Shown: positions 18,808 to 30,002, counted from the first letter of the stretch. The stretch is 64,000 nucleotides of DNA from Corynebacterium sp. ACRQK (GCF_022345965.1 NZ_JAKRMU010000004.1:186001-250000); one strand, 5' to 3'. A program made the numbers and translations. Notes: generated from the sequence alone by a model not told the origin.

Positions 18808-19356
18808 GTGACTTCAAAACGTGCATCTTTCGCCGCCTTGACCCTGATGTTCGGGATCATCGCCGTCGACCAGATCACTAAATGGGCGGTCGTCGAAAAA
18901 CTAGAGGAGCAACGGGCCTACCCCGTCATCGGTGAGTTCTTCCGGCTCTATCTGGTGCGCAACCCCGGCGCGGCTTTTTCCATGGGGACGAACGCCACCA
19001 TCATCTTCTCCATATTCCAGCTAGTCGCCTTCCTGGCCTGCATTGTGCTGGCCCTGCGCACGCGCTACATGGCCGGGGCGCTACCGATCGGCCTGATCGG
19101 CGGCGGTGCGGCAGGCAACCTGGTGGATCGTATCTTTCGCGAGCCGGGGGGTATGCACGGGCATGTTGTGGACTTTCTTTCTTTCGGTAGCTTCGCGATC
19201 TTTAATGTTGCGGACGCCGCCATCACCGTCGGTGTTGTCTGCTACCTGATCTATGCGTTCTTCATTGAGCCGGCGAATCACGTGCGGGAAGAGCGGAAGG
19301 AGCAGGAGGAAGCCGGTGAGGAACAGGAGGACACCAGCGAGGAGGTGAGCCGATGA
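18808..19356 (+). CDS. lspA: Lipoprotein signal peptidase (signal peptidase II)
   Basis: Aspartic membrane protease that cleaves prolipoproteins after lgt-mediated diacylation. Four hydrophobic helices are visible, with the conserved RNPGAAF (about residues 51-57). Catalytic Asp residues lie in NLVDRIF (about 106-112) and FNVADAA (about 132-138). The C-terminal tail (about 155-182) is Glu-rich and disordered. The ATG of the downstream rluD overlaps the stop (ATGA). lgt, the preceding step of the pathway, is at 57962. Confidence 0.96.
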   Translation: MTSKRASFAALTLMFGIIAVDQITKWAVVEKLEEQRAYPVIGEFFRLYLVRNPGAAFSMGTNATIIFSIFQLVAFLACIVLALRTRYMAGALPIGLIGGGAAGNLVDRIFREPGGMHGHVVDFLSFGSFAIFNVADAAITVGVVCYLIYAFFIEPANHVREERKEQEEAGEEQEDTSEEVSR

Positions 19357-20324
19357 CCCGCGAGAACCGAGTGATGCCCGTGCCGGACGGTCTGGCCGGC
19401 ATGCGGGTGGATTCGGGCTTATCCAAGCTGCTGGGGCTCAGCCGCACCGCCGTGGCAGAGCTGGCGGCCGACGGTGACATTCTGCAGGACCAGGCGCCGG
19501 TGGGGAAGTCCGACCGGCTGGTCGCGGGCGCATGGCTGGACGTGACCCTGCCCGCTCCACCGCGGGACCTGGCCGCCGAGCCGGCCCGCCACGTGGAAGG
19601 CATGGACATCCTTTACTCCGACGAGGATGTGATTGTGGTGGACAAGCCCGTCGGCGTGGCCGCACACCCCACCGTCGGCTGGGAGGGGCCCACCGTAACT
19701 TCCGGCCTGGCCGCCGCAGGCTTCCGCATCTCCACCTCCGGCCCACCGGAGCGCAAGGGGATCGTGCAGCGCCTGGACGTCGGCACCTCCGGGGTGATGA
19801 TCGTCGCCGCCAGCGAGCGCGCCTACACCGTGCTGAAGAATGCCTTCCGCGACCGGGAGGTTTCCAAGACCTATCACGCACTGGTTCAGGGCCACCCGGA
19901 TCCGACTTCCGGCACGATCGACGCGCCGATCGGCCGCCACCCGTCCGCAGGCTGGCGCTTCAGCGTGCGCGAAGACGGCAAGCACGCCATCACCCACTAC
20001 GACACTCTGGAGGCGCACCGCCAGGCCAGCCTGCTAGAGGTGAAGTTGGAGACGGGACGCACCCACCAGATCCGTGTGCACTTCTCTGCACTGCACCACC
20101 CGCTGTGCGGCGACCCGATGTACGGCAGCGATCCGAAGCTGGCGGAGAAGCTGGAACTGACCCGCCAGTGGCTGCACGCCGTGGAATTGGGCTTTCCGCA
20201 CCCGGATGGCTCCTGGAAGACCGTCCGCTCGCCGTACCCGGAGGATCTGCAGTTGGCCCTCGACAGGCTGCGGGATGCCAACGGCATTGCCGCGCCGGGT
20301 TCCGGTGAAAGGCCACGCCCGTGA
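19353..20324 (+). CDS. rluD: RluA/RluD-family pseudouridine synthase
   Basis: Modifies uridines in 23S rRNA. An N-terminal S4 RNA-binding domain (about residues 15-75) precedes the catalytic domain. That domain carries [10 protein letters not shown] (about 138-147), including the catalytic Asp, and [10 protein letters not shown] (about 234-243). The 323-aa length is normal. It overlaps lspA by 4 bp at its start and the next gene at its end, in the lspA-rluD order common in Actinobacteria. The exact target uridines cannot be read from sequence. Confidence 0.92.
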   Translation: MTRENRVMPVPDGLAGMRVDSGLSKLLGLSRTAVAELAADGDILQDQAPVGKSDRLVAGAWLDVTLPAPPRDLAAEPARHVEGMDILYSDEDVIVVDKPVGVAAHPTVGWEGPTVTSGLAAAGFRISTSGPPERKGIVQRLDVGTSGVMIVAASERAYTVLKNAFRDREVSKTYHALVQGHPDPTSGTIDAPIGRHPSAGWRFSVREDGKHAITHYDTLEAHRQASLLEVKLETGRTHQIRVHFSALHHPLCGDPMYGSDPKLAEKLELTRQWLHAVELGFPHPDGSWKTVRSPYPEDLQLALDRLRDANGIAAPGSGERPRP

Positions 20325-20965
20325 GCCATGAGCAGCACTATCGGGGGCGTAATCCCCAGCAGTTGAAGGCGAACAAGAAGCGGCAGCGCCAACTGGACTG
20401 GGAGGATACGCGCCGTCCCGCCTGGGTGGCCTGGCTTTCCGGACTATGCCTCATTGCGATGGGACTGGGCGTCATCGCCATGAGCACCTCGGACCTCACA
20501 TCGAAGCCGCCGAACATCAACGGCGACCAGCTCGGCCCCTTCGACGGCACCCCGGCGCAGTACCGGGAACACGCACGCGAGCAGCTAGACCAGATGACCG
20601 GAGACGAACCCCGCTGGGCACTAGTTTCCCCCGCCCCGGAACACCCGTGGGACTCTAAGGCGGTGATCGAGCTGGTGCAGGGCTTGGATGCGCGCGTGAG
20701 TACCCTTTACTTCGGAGCGACCGCGCAGGCTGTACTGCCCGAGCCGGCGGTGGGCCGCACCCGTGCCGATGTGATCAATCAGGTAATAGACCGGATGGCT
20801 CGCAGCGCACAAACCGAACCGGACAAACTGCGTATCGACGGTGTGCTGGTCCATGCCACGCCCGAGCAACTCCGCGAGCTCGCGCAGCGCGCATACGCCG
20901 TGGAGCCCGCGGATCCCGAAGCGGTCTACGGGCGTATTGGAATTCGACCGATGGGAGCTAGATAA
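20321..20965 (+). CDS. Hypothetical single-pass membrane protein in the lspA operon
   Basis: 214 aa with a highly basic N-terminus (about residues 8-32), one transmembrane helix (about 36-55) and an extracytoplasmic domain of about 155 residues. No enzymatic motif or family was recognised. The GTG start overlaps the rluD stop as GTGA, and the stop abuts the rarD start without a gap, so it is translated within a four-gene operon. Confidence 0.75.
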   Translation: MSHEQHYRGRNPQQLKANKKRQRQLDWEDTRRPAWVAWLSGLCLIAMGLGVIAMSTSDLTSKPPNINGDQLGPFDGTPAQYREHAREQLDQMTGDEPRWALVSPAPEHPWDSKAVIELVQGLDARVSTLYFGATAQAVLPEPAVGRTRADVINQVIDRMARSAQTEPDKLRIDGVLVHATPEQLRELAQRAYAVEPADPEAVYGRIGIRPMGAR

Positions 20966-21841
20966 GTGATCTGGGGCCTGCTGTCCTACCTGATGTGGGG
21001 GCTTTTCCCCGCCTTCTTTCCCCTCCTGCAGCCGGCAACGCCGATGGAGATCCTGGCGCACCGCTTCGTGTGGACGCTGGTGTTTATGCTGTTGCTGCTT
21101 GCGGCGCTGCGCGGTTACAAGCAGCTGCGGGCGATCACGGCGCGTCAATGGTGGATCGTCTCGGCAGCCGCGCTTCTGATCAGCGTGAACTGGGGGCTGT
21201 ACATTTACGCGGTGAACAACAACCACGTCGCGGACGCCGCCCTCGGTTACTTTGTAAACCCGCTGGTCAGCGTTTTATTGGGTGTGATCGTGCTGGGGGA
21301 GAAGCTGCGTCGCCTACAGCTGGTCTCCGTTGGCATCGCCACCATCGCCGTCGTGGTTCTGACTGTCGCACTCGGTTCGCCGCCGATCATCTCTTTGGGG
21401 CTGGCCTTTAGCTTCGGGTTCTACGGCCTGGTGAAAAAGCAGGTTCGTTTGACGCCCATTCAGTCCCTCACCGCCGAGACTCTTGTACTGGCGCCGGTAG
21501 GGCTGATCTACCTGGGATTCCTGCAAGCCCAGGGCACCAACACTTTTGTGCAGCTGGGCGCGGGCCACGCAGCACTGTTGATGCTGGCCGGTGTGGTGAC
21601 CGCGCTGCCGTTGCTGTGCTTCGCCCGCGCCGCGCAGGAAATGTCGCTGACCAGTCTGGGCATGGTGCAGTACATCACGCCCGTGATCCAGATGCTGTGG
21701 GCGGTGTTCGTGAACAACGAGCACATCGAGCCCGCCCGCTGGGTCGGGTTCGTGCTGATCTGGATCGCGGTGATCGTCTTCATCGTCGACCTGGTACGCA
21801 ACCGCCCGCCGCGCGTGCGGCGGGTGAAGAAGCTGAGTTAG
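20966..21841 (+). CDS. rarD: RarD-type EamA/DMT-family transporter
   Basis: 291-aa inner-membrane protein with about ten hydrophobic helices in two EamA repeats, starting with the RarD-like IWGLLSYLMWGLFPAFFPLL. Family members export small metabolites; the chloramphenicol-linked name RarD is historical and no substrate is proved. The GTG start is immediately after the preceding stop. The C-terminus ends in a basic tail and meets the convergent oxidase gene with a 4-bp overlap. Confidence 0.88.
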   Translation: MIWGLLSYLMWGLFPAFFPLLQPATPMEILAHRFVWTLVFMLLLLAALRGYKQLRAITARQWWIVSAAALLISVNWGLYIYAVNNNHVADAALGYFVNPLVSVLLGVIVLGEKLRRLQLVSVGIATIAVVVLTVALGSPPIISLGLAFSFGFYGLVKKQVRLTPIQSLTAETLVLAPVGLIYLGFLQAQGTNTFVQLGAGHAALLMLAGVVTALPLLCFARAAQEMSLTSLGMVQYITPVIQMLWAVFVNNEHIEPARWVGFVLIWIAVIVFIVDLVRNRPPRVRRVKKLS

Positions 21842-23190
21842 GCCAGCCCGAAAACGCGATCGATCATCGCATTGCGCATCATGCCCTGCGGATCCACCTT
21901 CGCGCGGATCTCGCAGGCCCGTGCCAGATCCTCGTGCCGCTCCAGCAGATCCTCGTGGGTGAGGGTGTGCAGCTTGCCCCAGTGCGGGCGGCCACCGGAG
22001 GCGGCCTTAAAGATCGGCTCGATGTGACGGAATAGCGCCTGGTGGCTGTCCTTGTTGTAGCGGTGGATGGCGATGTAGCAAGACTCGCGACCTTTAGCCG
22101 TGGATAGCGGCACTTCGTCCGCCGCGGTGGCGCGGACCTCGATGGGGAAAAGCACCTGCTCGCCACAGGTGTTCATGGTGTGCTGGACGTCTCGCAGGAT
22201 CTCGCGGGCATCGGACAAAGGCACCGAATACTCCATCTCGTTGAAACGCACCCGGCGGGCGCTGACGAACACGTCGTGGGCGACGTTGGAGTACTCCCGC
22301 TGCGCCAGCGTCTTCGCGCTCAACTTAGCGAAAGGCCGGCTTAAGGAGGGGAAGTGGTGCGCCAGGTCGTTCATCACCCGGTAGGCGCCGTTGTTCAGCA
22401 GCTCGTCGTCCAGCACCTCCTTCCACCGCGGGATGGGCTTGGTGGGAGTGGTGCCCGGCAGGCGGGTGTTCGTCTTCACGTGGGCCACGTCGGTGCCCGG
22501 GAACCAGTAGAATTCCAGGTGATCCTTGCCGCGCACCCGCTCGGCGAAGTTCTCCACCACTTCGTCGTTCGGTTCTGCGCGCTCGACCGCGTGGAGGACG
22601 AAGGTATCCACCACGTCCAACTCCACCTCGGTGATGATGCCGTAGGCACCCAGGGAAACGCGCGCGATGTCGTACAGCTCGCCGGCGATGCCGTCTGCGT
22701 CCGGGTAGCACTCGTGCGCCTGGCCGTCCGGCGTGATGATGCGGAAGGCGCGCAGCATGCCGGCGAAGCCGGTAAAGCCCAGCCCCGTGCCGTGGGTGCT
22801 GGTGCCGATCGCGCCTGCTAGCGACTGCGGGTCTACGTCGCCCTGGTTGGCCAGCGCTACGCCCAGGGGAGCCAGGATGCCCGGCACATCCCGCAGTCGA
22901 GTGCCGGCGCGCAGGCGGGCGGTCATCTTCTCCGGGTCGAAGCGGATCAACCCGGCGAGATTGTCCAGACTCACCTGGATGCCCTCCGTGGCGGCCACGG
23001 AGGTGAACGAGTGGCCAGCGCCGATGGGCTTGACCTTCTCGCCGGAGGCAGCTGCCCGCTGAATGATCTGGATCAGCTCGGCCTCGTCGCGCGGGGCGAC
23101 CTGCTTGCGCGGCTGAGCGGCGGAAACTCCGGACCAGTTGACCCAACGAGAGTTATAAGCGGGCTTGCGGGTTGTAGTGGGGGTGCTCAT
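21838..23190 (-). CDS. FAD-linked D-arabinono-1,4-lactone oxidase-like protein
   Basis: 450-aa oxidoreductase of the aldonolactone oxidase group. The N-terminal PCMH FAD domain contains PIGAGHSFTSVAATEGI (about residues 49-65) and a second FAD loop around GAIGTSTHGTG (about 125-135). The C-terminal ALO domain holds the HWGK motif (about 403-406). Substrate is probably a sugar lactone or a related alditol. The ATG at 23190 shares one base with the stop of the upstream racemase-fold gene (TGATG), so the two are one operon and may act on linked substrates. Confidence 0.85.
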   Translation of the reverse strand: MSTPTTTRKPAYNSRWVNWSGVSAAQPRKQVAPRDEAELIQIIQRAAASGEKVKPIGAGHSFTSVAATEGIQVSLDNLAGLIRFDPEKMTARLRAGTRLRDVPGILAPLGVALANQGDVDPQSLAGAIGTSTHGTGLGFTGFAGMLRAFRIITPDGQAHECYPDADGIAGELYDIARVSLGAYGIITEVELDVVDTFVLHAVERAEPNDEVVENFAERVRGKDHLEFYWFPGTDVAHVKTNTRLPGTTPTKPIPRWKEVLDDELLNNGAYRVMNDLAHHFPSLSRPFAKLSAKTLAQREYSNVAHDVFVSARRVRFNEMEYSVPLSDAREILRDVQHTMNTCGEQVLFPIEVRATAADEVPLSTAKGRESCYIAIHRYNKDSHQALFRHIEPIFKAASGGRPHWGKLHTLTHEDLLERHEDLARACEIRAKVDPQGMMRNAMIDRVFGLA

Positions 23191-24368
23191 CAGACAAAAC
23201 TCTTTCCTTCGCCGCGGTAGGTGGGCCACTCCGCGATGATTTCGCCGGCCGAGACGACCAGCACGGTATCGATGTATTCAGTTGCTTCGCCGGCCTTCGC
23301 GTGGCGCATCCAGACGTGGTCGCCGAGCCGGAGGTTGCGGGCGGCGGGGCCAGTCAGGGGAGTCTGCACCTCGCCGGGGCCTTCCAAGGGCGCCATCTTC
23401 AGGTCGCGTGGCCAGTCGACGACGGGCAGTCGGTCCTTGCCGGCCGGACCGGAGGCGATACGGCCGCCACCGGCCACGGTCACCGTGTCCTCCGCAGGAC
23501 GGCGCACGACTGGCACCACAAACCACTCCGCTGGGGTGGGCTGGAACTGCCGATAGTGATCGAATAGGGCTGGGCCGATGATGCCGGAGCCCGCGCCGAT
23601 CTCGGTGATCGCAGCCTCCGCACTGGTGGTTTCGATGGACCCGGTGCCGCCGCCGTTGACGAACTCCAGCGGAGGCAGGCCCGCCACCCGCAGTTCTTCG
23701 GCGACAGCGGCGACGATCTTCGCGCGGCGGCCGGCCAACTCACGGACGGACAACGCCTTCATCGCCGCGATCGCCGGGGAGGTATCGGTAGTGCCCGCCA
23801 CCTGGCCCTCATATGCCATCAGGCCGACTAGGCGGAAGCCCTCGCGCTGACGGACCTGCCGGGCGATATCGCGCACCTCGTCAGCCGTGTGCAAAGGGGA
23901 GCGCAAAGCGCCGATGTGAATGGGGCCGGCGCGCAGTGCGGCGTCAATATCAATACAAACCCGAATCTCTCCACGCTCATGGGGCGGCACCACGGCGTCA
24001 ATAAAATCCAGGTGAGCGACCGAATCCACCATGAGGGTCACACACTCCATCGCGCGCGCGTCGTGGATCAGGCGGTGTAGGCCCTCGCGGTGAGCGGAAG
24101 GGTAGGCGACGAGGATGTCATCGCTGACCTGCTCTTCACACAGCCACAGGGCTTCGTTGAGGTTATAGGCCAAGATTCCGCGATAGCCGGGGAGGGTGAG
24201 GACCTCCGAGATCAGCGAACGGATGCGGAGCGACTTGCTGGCCACCCGGATCGGGGTACCGCGTGAACGGTGAGCCATGTCCTGAGCGTTGGCTCTGGCG
24301 GCATCCAGATCCAACACCGCGAAGGGTGCGTCCAGGTGCGCCACTGCGAGGCGAGTATCTTTCTTCAT
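23190..24368 (-). CDS. Alanine-racemase-fold PLP enzyme (amino acid deaminase/aldolase family)
   Basis: 392 aa with a fold III PLP barrel; the PLP lysine lies in RVASKSLRIRS (about residues 43-53). The C-terminal beta domain resembles D-threonine aldolase/D-serine dehydratase. However, the usual metal-binding His-x-Cys near the end reads RHAK, so metal chemistry may differ. The ATG at 24368 is 8 bp after a TACAGT -10 (24377-24382), suggesting leaderless translation. It is divergent from dnaE1 and is co-transcribed with the downstream lactone oxidase gene. Confidence 0.8.
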   Translation of the reverse strand: MKKDTRLAVAHLDAPFAVLDLDAARANAQDMAHRSRGTPIRVASKSLRIRSLISEVLTLPGYRGILAYNLNEALWLCEEQVSDDILVAYPSAHREGLHRLIHDARAMECVTLMVDSVAHLDFIDAVVPPHERGEIRVCIDIDAALRAGPIHIGALRSPLHTADEVRDIARQVRQREGFRLVGLMAYEGQVAGTTDTSPAIAAMKALSVRELAGRRAKIVAAVAEELRVAGLPPLEFVNGGGTGSIETTSAEAAITEIGAGSGIIGPALFDHYRQFQPTPAEWFVVPVVRRPAEDTVTVAGGGRIASGPAGKDRLPVVDWPRDLKMAPLEGPGEVQTPLTGPAARNLRLGDHVWMRHAKAGEATEYIDTVLVVSAGEIIAEWPTYRGEGKSFV

Positions 24369-24376
24369 GAAAAATA

Positions 24377-24437
24377 ACTGTATAGCGATAAGGAACCGCA
24401 TGTGCCGGAAAATGCGATTTTTACGACGCGCTAAGAT
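24377..24437. promoter_or_regulatory. Divergent leaderless promoters for PLP-enzyme gene and dnaE1
   Basis: The minus-strand TACAGT (24377-24382) and plus-strand TAAGAT (24432-24437) each lie 8 bp before their start codons (24368 and 24446). The 77-bp gap contains no ribosome site for either gene. Confidence 0.5.
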
Positions 24438-24445
24438 GGCCAACC

Positions 24446-27400
24446 ATGAGCGGTTCCTCCTTTGTCCACCTGCATAACCACACCGAGTACTCCATGCTCG
24501 ACGGCATGGCCAAGGTCGACCTCTTGGCTAAGGAGGTGGTGCGGCAGGGGATGCCCGCCGTCGGAATGACCGACCACGGAAACATGTACGGTGCGGACGC
24601 CTTCTACCGGGCGATGACAGCCGCCGGCGTGAAGCCCATCATCGGCATCGAGGCCTACATCGCCCCGGAATCCCGCTTTAACCAGCAGCGCGTGCGCTGG
24701 GGCAAGCCGGAGCAGAAGTCCGACGACGTGTCGGCCTCCGGTGCCTACCTGCACCAGACGATGATCGCGGAGAACGCGACGGGCCTGCGCAACCTGTTTT
24801 ATCTGTCCTCTATGGCCAGCTACGAAGGCCAGTTGGGAAAGTGGCCCCGCATGGATGCCGAACTGATCGCCCAGCACTCCGAGGGCATCATCGCCACCAC
24901 CGGCTGCCCCTCCGGCGACGTGCAGACCCGCCTGCGCCTGGGGCAGTTCGACAAGGCCCTGGAGGCCGCTGGAATGTGGCAGGACATCTACGGCAAGGAC
25001 AATTTCTTCCTGGAGCTGATGGACCACGGCCTGGAGATCGAAAAGCGGGTCCGCGACGACCTGCTGGAGATCGGCCGCCGGCTGGAGCTGCCGCCGCTGG
25101 TGACCAATGACTGCCACTACGTGCTGGAGCAGCAGGCTCCGGCGCACGAGGTGATGCTGTGCGTGCAGACCGGTTCCACGCTGGACGAGCCGACCCTGGA
25201 CCAGGGCGGTAAGCGCTTTGCGTTCTCCGGCTCCGGTTACTACGTGCGCAGCGCAGAGGACATCCGTGCGCAGTGGGATAAGGAAGTGCCGAAGGGCTGC
25301 GACAACACCCTGTGGGTGGCCGAGCGTGTGCAGGACTACTCTGAGGTCTGGGAGGAGCACCCGCACGACCGCATGCCCATTGCCGACGTGCCGGAAGGCC
25401 ACACGCCGACGACCTGGCTGACCCATGAGGTGATGAAGGGTCTGGAGGAGCGCTTCCCGGGCAAGGAGGTGCCCGCCGAGTACATCGACCGCGCGAAATA
25501 CGAGATCAGCGTGATCGACATGAAGGGCTACCCGTCCTACTTCCTTATCGTCGCCGAGCTAATTAAGTACGCCCGTTCCGTGGGCATCCGTGTCGGCCCC
25601 GGCCGTGGTTCGGCTGCCGGTGCGCTGGTCGCCTACGCCCTGACGATCACGAACATCGACCCGATGGAACACGGCCTGCTGTTTGAGCGCTTCCTGAACC
25701 CCGAGCGCCCATCCGCACCCGATATCGATATCGACTTCGACGATCGCCGCCGCGGCGAGATGATCCGCTACGCCGCCGACCGCTGGGGCGAGGATAAGAT
25801 TGCCCAGGTGATCACCTTCGGCACGGTGAAAACGAAGCAGGCCATTAAGGACTCCGCGCGCGCCCACTACGGCCAGGCGGGCTTCCAGATGGCCGACCGC
25901 ATCACCAAGGCCCTGCCGCCGGCGATTATGGCCAAGGACATTCCGCTGCACGGCATCACCGACCCGGAGCACGAGCGCTACCCCGAAGCCGCCGAGGTTC
26001 GCCAGCTGATCGAAACCGATCCGGACGTGGCGAAGATCTACAAGGACGCGCTCGGCCTGGAGGGCGTGATCCGTCAGGCCGGTGTGCACGCCTGTGCCGT
26101 GATTATGTCCAGCGTGCCGCTGCTGGACTGCATTCCCATGTGGAAGCGCAAGCAGGACGGTGCGCTGATCACCGGCTGGCCGTACCCCGCCTGCGAGGCT
26201 ATCGGGTTGCTGAAGATGGACTTCCTGGGGCTGCGAAATCTTACGGTTATTGGTGACGCCCTAGAAAACATCAAGACCAACCGCGACTTCGAACTGGACC
26301 TGGAAAACCTCGACACGGTGGATGACCCCACCTACGAGCTACTGGCGCGCGGCGAGACGCTGGGCGTGTTCCAGCTGGACTCCGCGGGAATGCAGAAGCT
26401 GCTAAAGCGCATGAAGCCCACGGGCTTCAATGACATCGTGGCCGCGCTGGCGCTGTACCGTCCGGGCCCGATGGGTGTGGACGCGCACTGGGAGTACGCC
26501 GACCGCAAGAACGGCCGCAAGCCGATCGTACCGATCCACCCGGAGTTGGAAGAGGCGCTGCACGAGATTCTCGAGGAGACCTACGGCCTGATCGTGTACC
26601 AGGAGCAGATCATGAAGATCTCCCAGAAGGTCGCGAACTACACCGCCGGCCAAGCTGATGGCTTCCGCAAGGCGATGGGTAAGAAGAAGCCGGAGGTGCT
26701 GGAAAAGGAGTTCGTCACCTTCGAATCCGGCATGAAGGCCAATGGCTACTCCGCCGATGCCATTAAGACGCTGTGGGATACGATCCTGCCGTTCGCCGGC
26801 TACGCCTTTAACAAGTCCCATGCTGCAGGCTACGGCCTGGTTTCCTTCTGGACCGCGTACCTGAAGGCCAACTACGCGCCGGAATACATGGCCGCATTGC
26901 TGACCTCCGTGGCGGATAAGAAGGATAAGTCCGCGATCTACCTGGCCGACTGCCGCCACCTGGGCATTCGCGTGCTGTCGCCGGACGTGAACGACTCACG
27001 TTACACCTTCCAATCCGTCGGCAAGGACATTCGCTTCGGCCTGGGCGCAGTGCGCAACGTGGGCGAGGACGTGGTGAACTCCATCATCGCCTCCCGCGAG
27101 GAAAAGGGTGCGTTCACCGACTTCTCCGACTACCTGGACAAGATCGACCTGGTAGCGGCGAATAAGCGCGTCACCGAGTCCCTTATTAAGGCCGGCGCCT
27201 TCGACTCGCTGGGCCACCCGCGCAAGGGCATGGTGCTGGTTCACGAGGACGCGGTGGATGCCGTCACCGCCACCAAGAAGGCCGCCGCGAAGGGCCAGTT
27301 CGACCTGTTTGCCGGCCTGGGCGGCGACGATGACGCGGGTGACGTCTTCCGCGTGGAGGTGCCCGACCAGGAGTGGGAGCGCAAGCACCAGCTGGCACTC

Positions 27401-28015
27401 GAGCGCGACATGCTGGGCTTGTACGTTTCCGGTCACCCGTTGGACGGCTTCGAGGACGCGTTGGATGCACAGGTCGACACGCCACTGACTACCGTGCTAT
27501 CCGGCGAATTGCCGAACAACAAGGATCTGAAGATCGGCGGCATTATCTCGGCCGTCGAGCGCCGCATCGACCGCAACGGTAACCCCTGGGCGATCGCCAC
27601 GCTGGAGGACCAACACGGCGCGCAGGTGGAGCTTCTGGTGTTCCCGAAGACCTACCAAATGGTGGCACCGCAGATCGTCGAGGACAACATCGTGCTGGCC
27701 AAGGCGAAGATCAACTACCGCGAAGACGATATGCGCCTGTTCTGCCAGGACATCAAGTCCGCAGAGCTTACCGTCGGCGCGGGCTCCGGCGTGCCGCTGC
27801 GCCTGAACATCCGCGTGGACCAGGCAACTCCCGGCAATATGGCCAACCTGCGCCGCGTGCTCAGCCAGAACAAGGGCGATTCGGACGTGTACCTCACCCT
27901 CATCGACGGCGAGGAGCAAGTCCAGTTCCTGCTGGGCCCAGAGATGCGCGTGAACAAATCTCCGTCCCTGATGGGGGCGCTGAAGGCTTCCACGTGGGAG
28001 GGCATCTTCTCCTAG
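24446..28015 (+). CDS. dnaE1: DNA polymerase III alpha subunit
   Basis: Main replicative polymerase. The N-terminal PHP domain begins with [13 protein letters not shown] (about residues 8-20). The catalytic acids are in PDIDIDFDD (about 426-434), and a [18 protein letters not shown] finger block is at about 730-750. A C-terminal OB-fold/tau-binding region follows. At 1189 aa it is full length. DnaE2-type polymerases lack these replicative features and differ in length. A TAAGAT -10 lies 8 bp before the ATG. Confidence 0.97.
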   Translation: MSGSSFVHLHNHTEYSMLDGMAKVDLLAKEVVRQGMPAVGMTDHGNMYGADAFYRAMTAAGVKPIIGIEAYIAPESRFNQQRVRWGKPEQKSDDVSASGAYLHQTMIAENATGLRNLFYLSSMASYEGQLGKWPRMDAELIAQHSEGIIATTGCPSGDVQTRLRLGQFDKALEAAGMWQDIYGKDNFFLELMDHGLEIEKRVRDDLLEIGRRLELPPLVTNDCHYVLEQQAPAHEVMLCVQTGSTLDEPTLDQGGKRFAFSGSGYYVRSAEDIRAQWDKEVPKGCDNTLWVAERVQDYSEVWEEHPHDRMPIADVPEGHTPTTWLTHEVMKGLEERFPGKEVPAEYIDRAKYEISVIDMKGYPSYFLIVAELIKYARSVGIRVGPGRGSAAGALVAYALTITNIDPMEHGLLFERFLNPERPSAPDIDIDFDDRRRGEMIRYAADRWGEDKIAQVITFGTVKTKQAIKDSARAHYGQAGFQMADRITKALPPAIMAKDIPLHGITDPEHERYPEAAEVRQLIETDPDVAKIYKDALGLEGVIRQAGVHACAVIMSSVPLLDCIPMWKRKQDGALITGWPYPACEAIGLLKMDFLGLRNLTVIGDALENIKTNRDFELDLENLDTVDDPTYELLARGETLGVFQLDSAGMQKLLKRMKPTGFNDIVAALALYRPGPMGVDAHWEYADRKNGRKPIVPIHPELEEALHEILEETYGLIVYQEQIMKISQKVANYTAGQADGFRKAMGKKKPEVLEKEFVTFESGMKANGYSADAIKTLWDTILPFAGYAFNKSHAAGYGLVSFWTAYLKANYAPEYMAALLTSVADKKDKSAIYLADCRHLGIRVLSPDVNDSRYTFQSVGKDIRFGLGAVRNVGEDVVNSIIASREEKGAFTDFSDYLDKIDLVAANKRVTESLIKAGAFDSLGHPRKGMVLVHEDAVDAVTATKKAAAKGQFDLFAGLGGDDDAGDVFRVEVPDQEWERKHQLALERDMLGLYVSGHPLDGFEDALDAQVDTPLTTVLSGELPNNKDLKIGGIISAVERRIDRNGNPWAIATLEDQHGAQVELLVFPKTYQMVAPQIVEDNIVLAKAKINYREDDMRLFCQDIKSAELTVGAGSGVPLRLNIRVDQATPGNMANLRRVLSQNKGDSDVYLTLIDGEEQVQFLLGPEMRVNKSPSLMGALKASTWEGIFS

Positions 28016-28142
28016 AGGTTCCCCTAGAGTTGCTGCGCCTCTCAGCTTGCCGAGCGCAACCCCCGCCGACCTGACACGATAGAAGGGACACAACGCTTGC
28101 GCAGCAGCAGCCGCGCACTTCCCAAGGAGACGTCCCTTCACC

Positions 28143-30002
28143 ATGCAGGTCAACAAGCAAGCCGTCCTAGAAGCGATCGAGGAACTCCTCGACGAACTCG
28201 ATAGCCAAACCCTGCACTGGTATCCGGCGATCCGCGCTACGGCGCCGACCCACTTCGTCGGCGCGCGAAACCTGGTGCACTACACCACGCTGCGCACCAG
28301 CGACCGCCGCGGCTTGCAGGGGAATCTGGAGAGCCTGGGAGCCACGCGCCTGTCCACTGCGGAGCCGGCGGTCAAGGCGCGCCTGCAAGCCGCGCACAAC
28401 GTGGTCTCTGCTCTGGATGGTCGCTCGCCGCAGTTCGCTGAGGAAGACGTTGCGGACGCCATCGTGGGGGCCGATGAGCTGCTTGAACAGCACACGGAGG
28501 CTCTCTTCGGGACGGAGGCTCTGCCAGGGGACCCCTCGTACATCATGGTCACTCTGCCGATCGAGGCCGCCTATGACCAGGAGCTGGTTGCCCAGCTGGT
28601 GGATTCCGGCATGGAGCTGGCACGCATCAACTGCGCCCACGACGGCCCGGAGGTGTGGAAGCGGATGATCGACAACGTCCGCGCGGCGGGGAAGGCCGCG
28701 GGGCGTTACATCCCCATCAGCATGGATCTGGCCGGGCCGAAGATCCGCACCGGCCGCATCGCACCGGGCCCGGCGGTGGTGCGCGTGCGCGTGCAGCGGG
28801 ACGACGCGGGCACGGTGATCCAGCCCTGCCGCCTGTGGATGGTCCCGGAGGATCGCGAGCTGTCGGAAGCCCCCATGGCGGAGAACACGCTGGGTCGCCC
28901 AATCGTGAGCGTGCACGTATCCCGGGAGTTCTTCGATGCCCTGGAGGTTGGAGAGACGATCCGTGTGGAGGACGCACGCGGCAAGAAGCGGAAGCTGGGC
29001 GTCATAAAGAAAGACAGCGAGGGAGCCCTGGCGGAAGGGCAGCAGAACATCTACCTGCAGCTCGGCGCGGAGCTACGGACGGATAAGACAAAGACGGCGG
29101 TGGGTGCGGTGCCGCAGGTGCTGCAGAAGCTGCGGCCGCAGACCGGGGACAGGATTGTGCTGACCAGCGCTGATGTGGTGTGCGACCCGCAGGCCGGCGG
29201 CATCCCGAAGATCAGCTGTACCTTGCCGGAGGCGGTGCGAGCGCTCGAGGTGGGCCAGCAGGTGCTGTTCGACGACGGCGCAATCGCGGCGAAGGTCGTA
29301 GGGAAACGGGAAACCTTGGACACAGAAAGCATAGGGGGCACAGCAGGCACAGAAGATACGGTCGAGGCAGAACTGCTGGTTACCCGCGGCGGGGCGAAGC
29401 TGACGGAATACAAGGGCATCAACCTGCCCGACACGGAGCTGCCTCTGCCGAGCCTGACCGAGGAGGACGAGGCCGCGCTGGCGTTCGTAGCCGAGCACGC
29501 GGATATGGCCGCGGTCAGCTTCATCCGCTCCCGTGAGGATGTGGCCTATGTGCTGGAGAAGTTCCACGAGCTGGGCGCCGACGATCTGGGTCTGGTGTTG
29601 AAGATCGAGACGATTCCGGCGTTCGAGAACCTGACCACCATCCTGCTGGAGGGCATGCGGCACGCGAAGTTCGGCGTGATGCTGGCGCGCGGTGACCTGG
29701 CTGTGGAGATGGGCTTTGCCCGCATGGCGGAGGTCCCCGGCCAGGTGATGGCGATGGTGGAGGCCGCGCACGTGCCGCTGATCATCGCCACCCAGGTGTT
29801 GGAATCGATGGCGAAGTCCGGGCTGCCGACCCGCGCGGAGATCACCGACGTGGCCTGGGCGCTGCGCGCCGAATGCATCATGCTGAACAAGGGGCCGCAC
29901 ATTCCGGAGGCTATCGCAATCCTGCGGGAGATCGGCGTGAAGATGGACCGCTCGCAGCGCAAGAACCGCATGCTGCTGCACCACGTGCGCAGCTGGCAGT
30001 AA
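28143..30002 (+). CDS. Pyruvate-kinase-like protein, probably not a standard pyruvate kinase
   Basis: 619 aa. Residues 1-130 form a helical extension absent from pyruvate kinase. The barrel then starts with IMVTLPIEAAYD. Substrate-site motifs are altered: the family R-x-N-x-S-H-G reads RINCAHD, and MLSGET reads MLNKGP. The Lys/Glu pair LKIET and the LARGDLA block remain. The protein stops at the end of the barrel, so the usual C-terminal regulatory domain is missing. A similar second pyruvate-kinase-like gene is known in C. glutamicum. The true pyk of this genome is at 58859. Activity here is uncertain. Confidence 0.8.
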   Translation: MQVNKQAVLEAIEELLDELDSQTLHWYPAIRATAPTHFVGARNLVHYTTLRTSDRRGLQGNLESLGATRLSTAEPAVKARLQAAHNVVSALDGRSPQFAEEDVADAIVGADELLEQHTEALFGTEALPGDPSYIMVTLPIEAAYDQELVAQLVDSGMELARINCAHDGPEVWKRMIDNVRAAGKAAGRYIPISMDLAGPKIRTGRIAPGPAVVRVRVQRDDAGTVIQPCRLWMVPEDRELSEAPMAENTLGRPIVSVHVSREFFDALEVGETIRVEDARGKKRKLGVIKKDSEGALAEGQQNIYLQLGAELRTDKTKTAVGAVPQVLQKLRPQTGDRIVLTSADVVCDPQAGGIPKISCTLPEAVRALEVGQQVLFDDGAIAAKVVGKRETLDTESIGGTAGTEDTVEAELLVTRGGAKLTEYKGINLPDTELPLPSLTEEDEAALAFVAEHADMAAVSFIRSREDVAYVLEKFHELGADDLGLVLKIETIPAFENLTTILLEGMRHAKFGVMLARGDLAVEMGFARMAEVPGQVMAMVEAAHVPLIIATQVLESMAKSGLPTRAEITDVAWALRAECIMLNKGPHIPEAIAILREIGVKMDRSQRKNRMLLHHVRSWQ

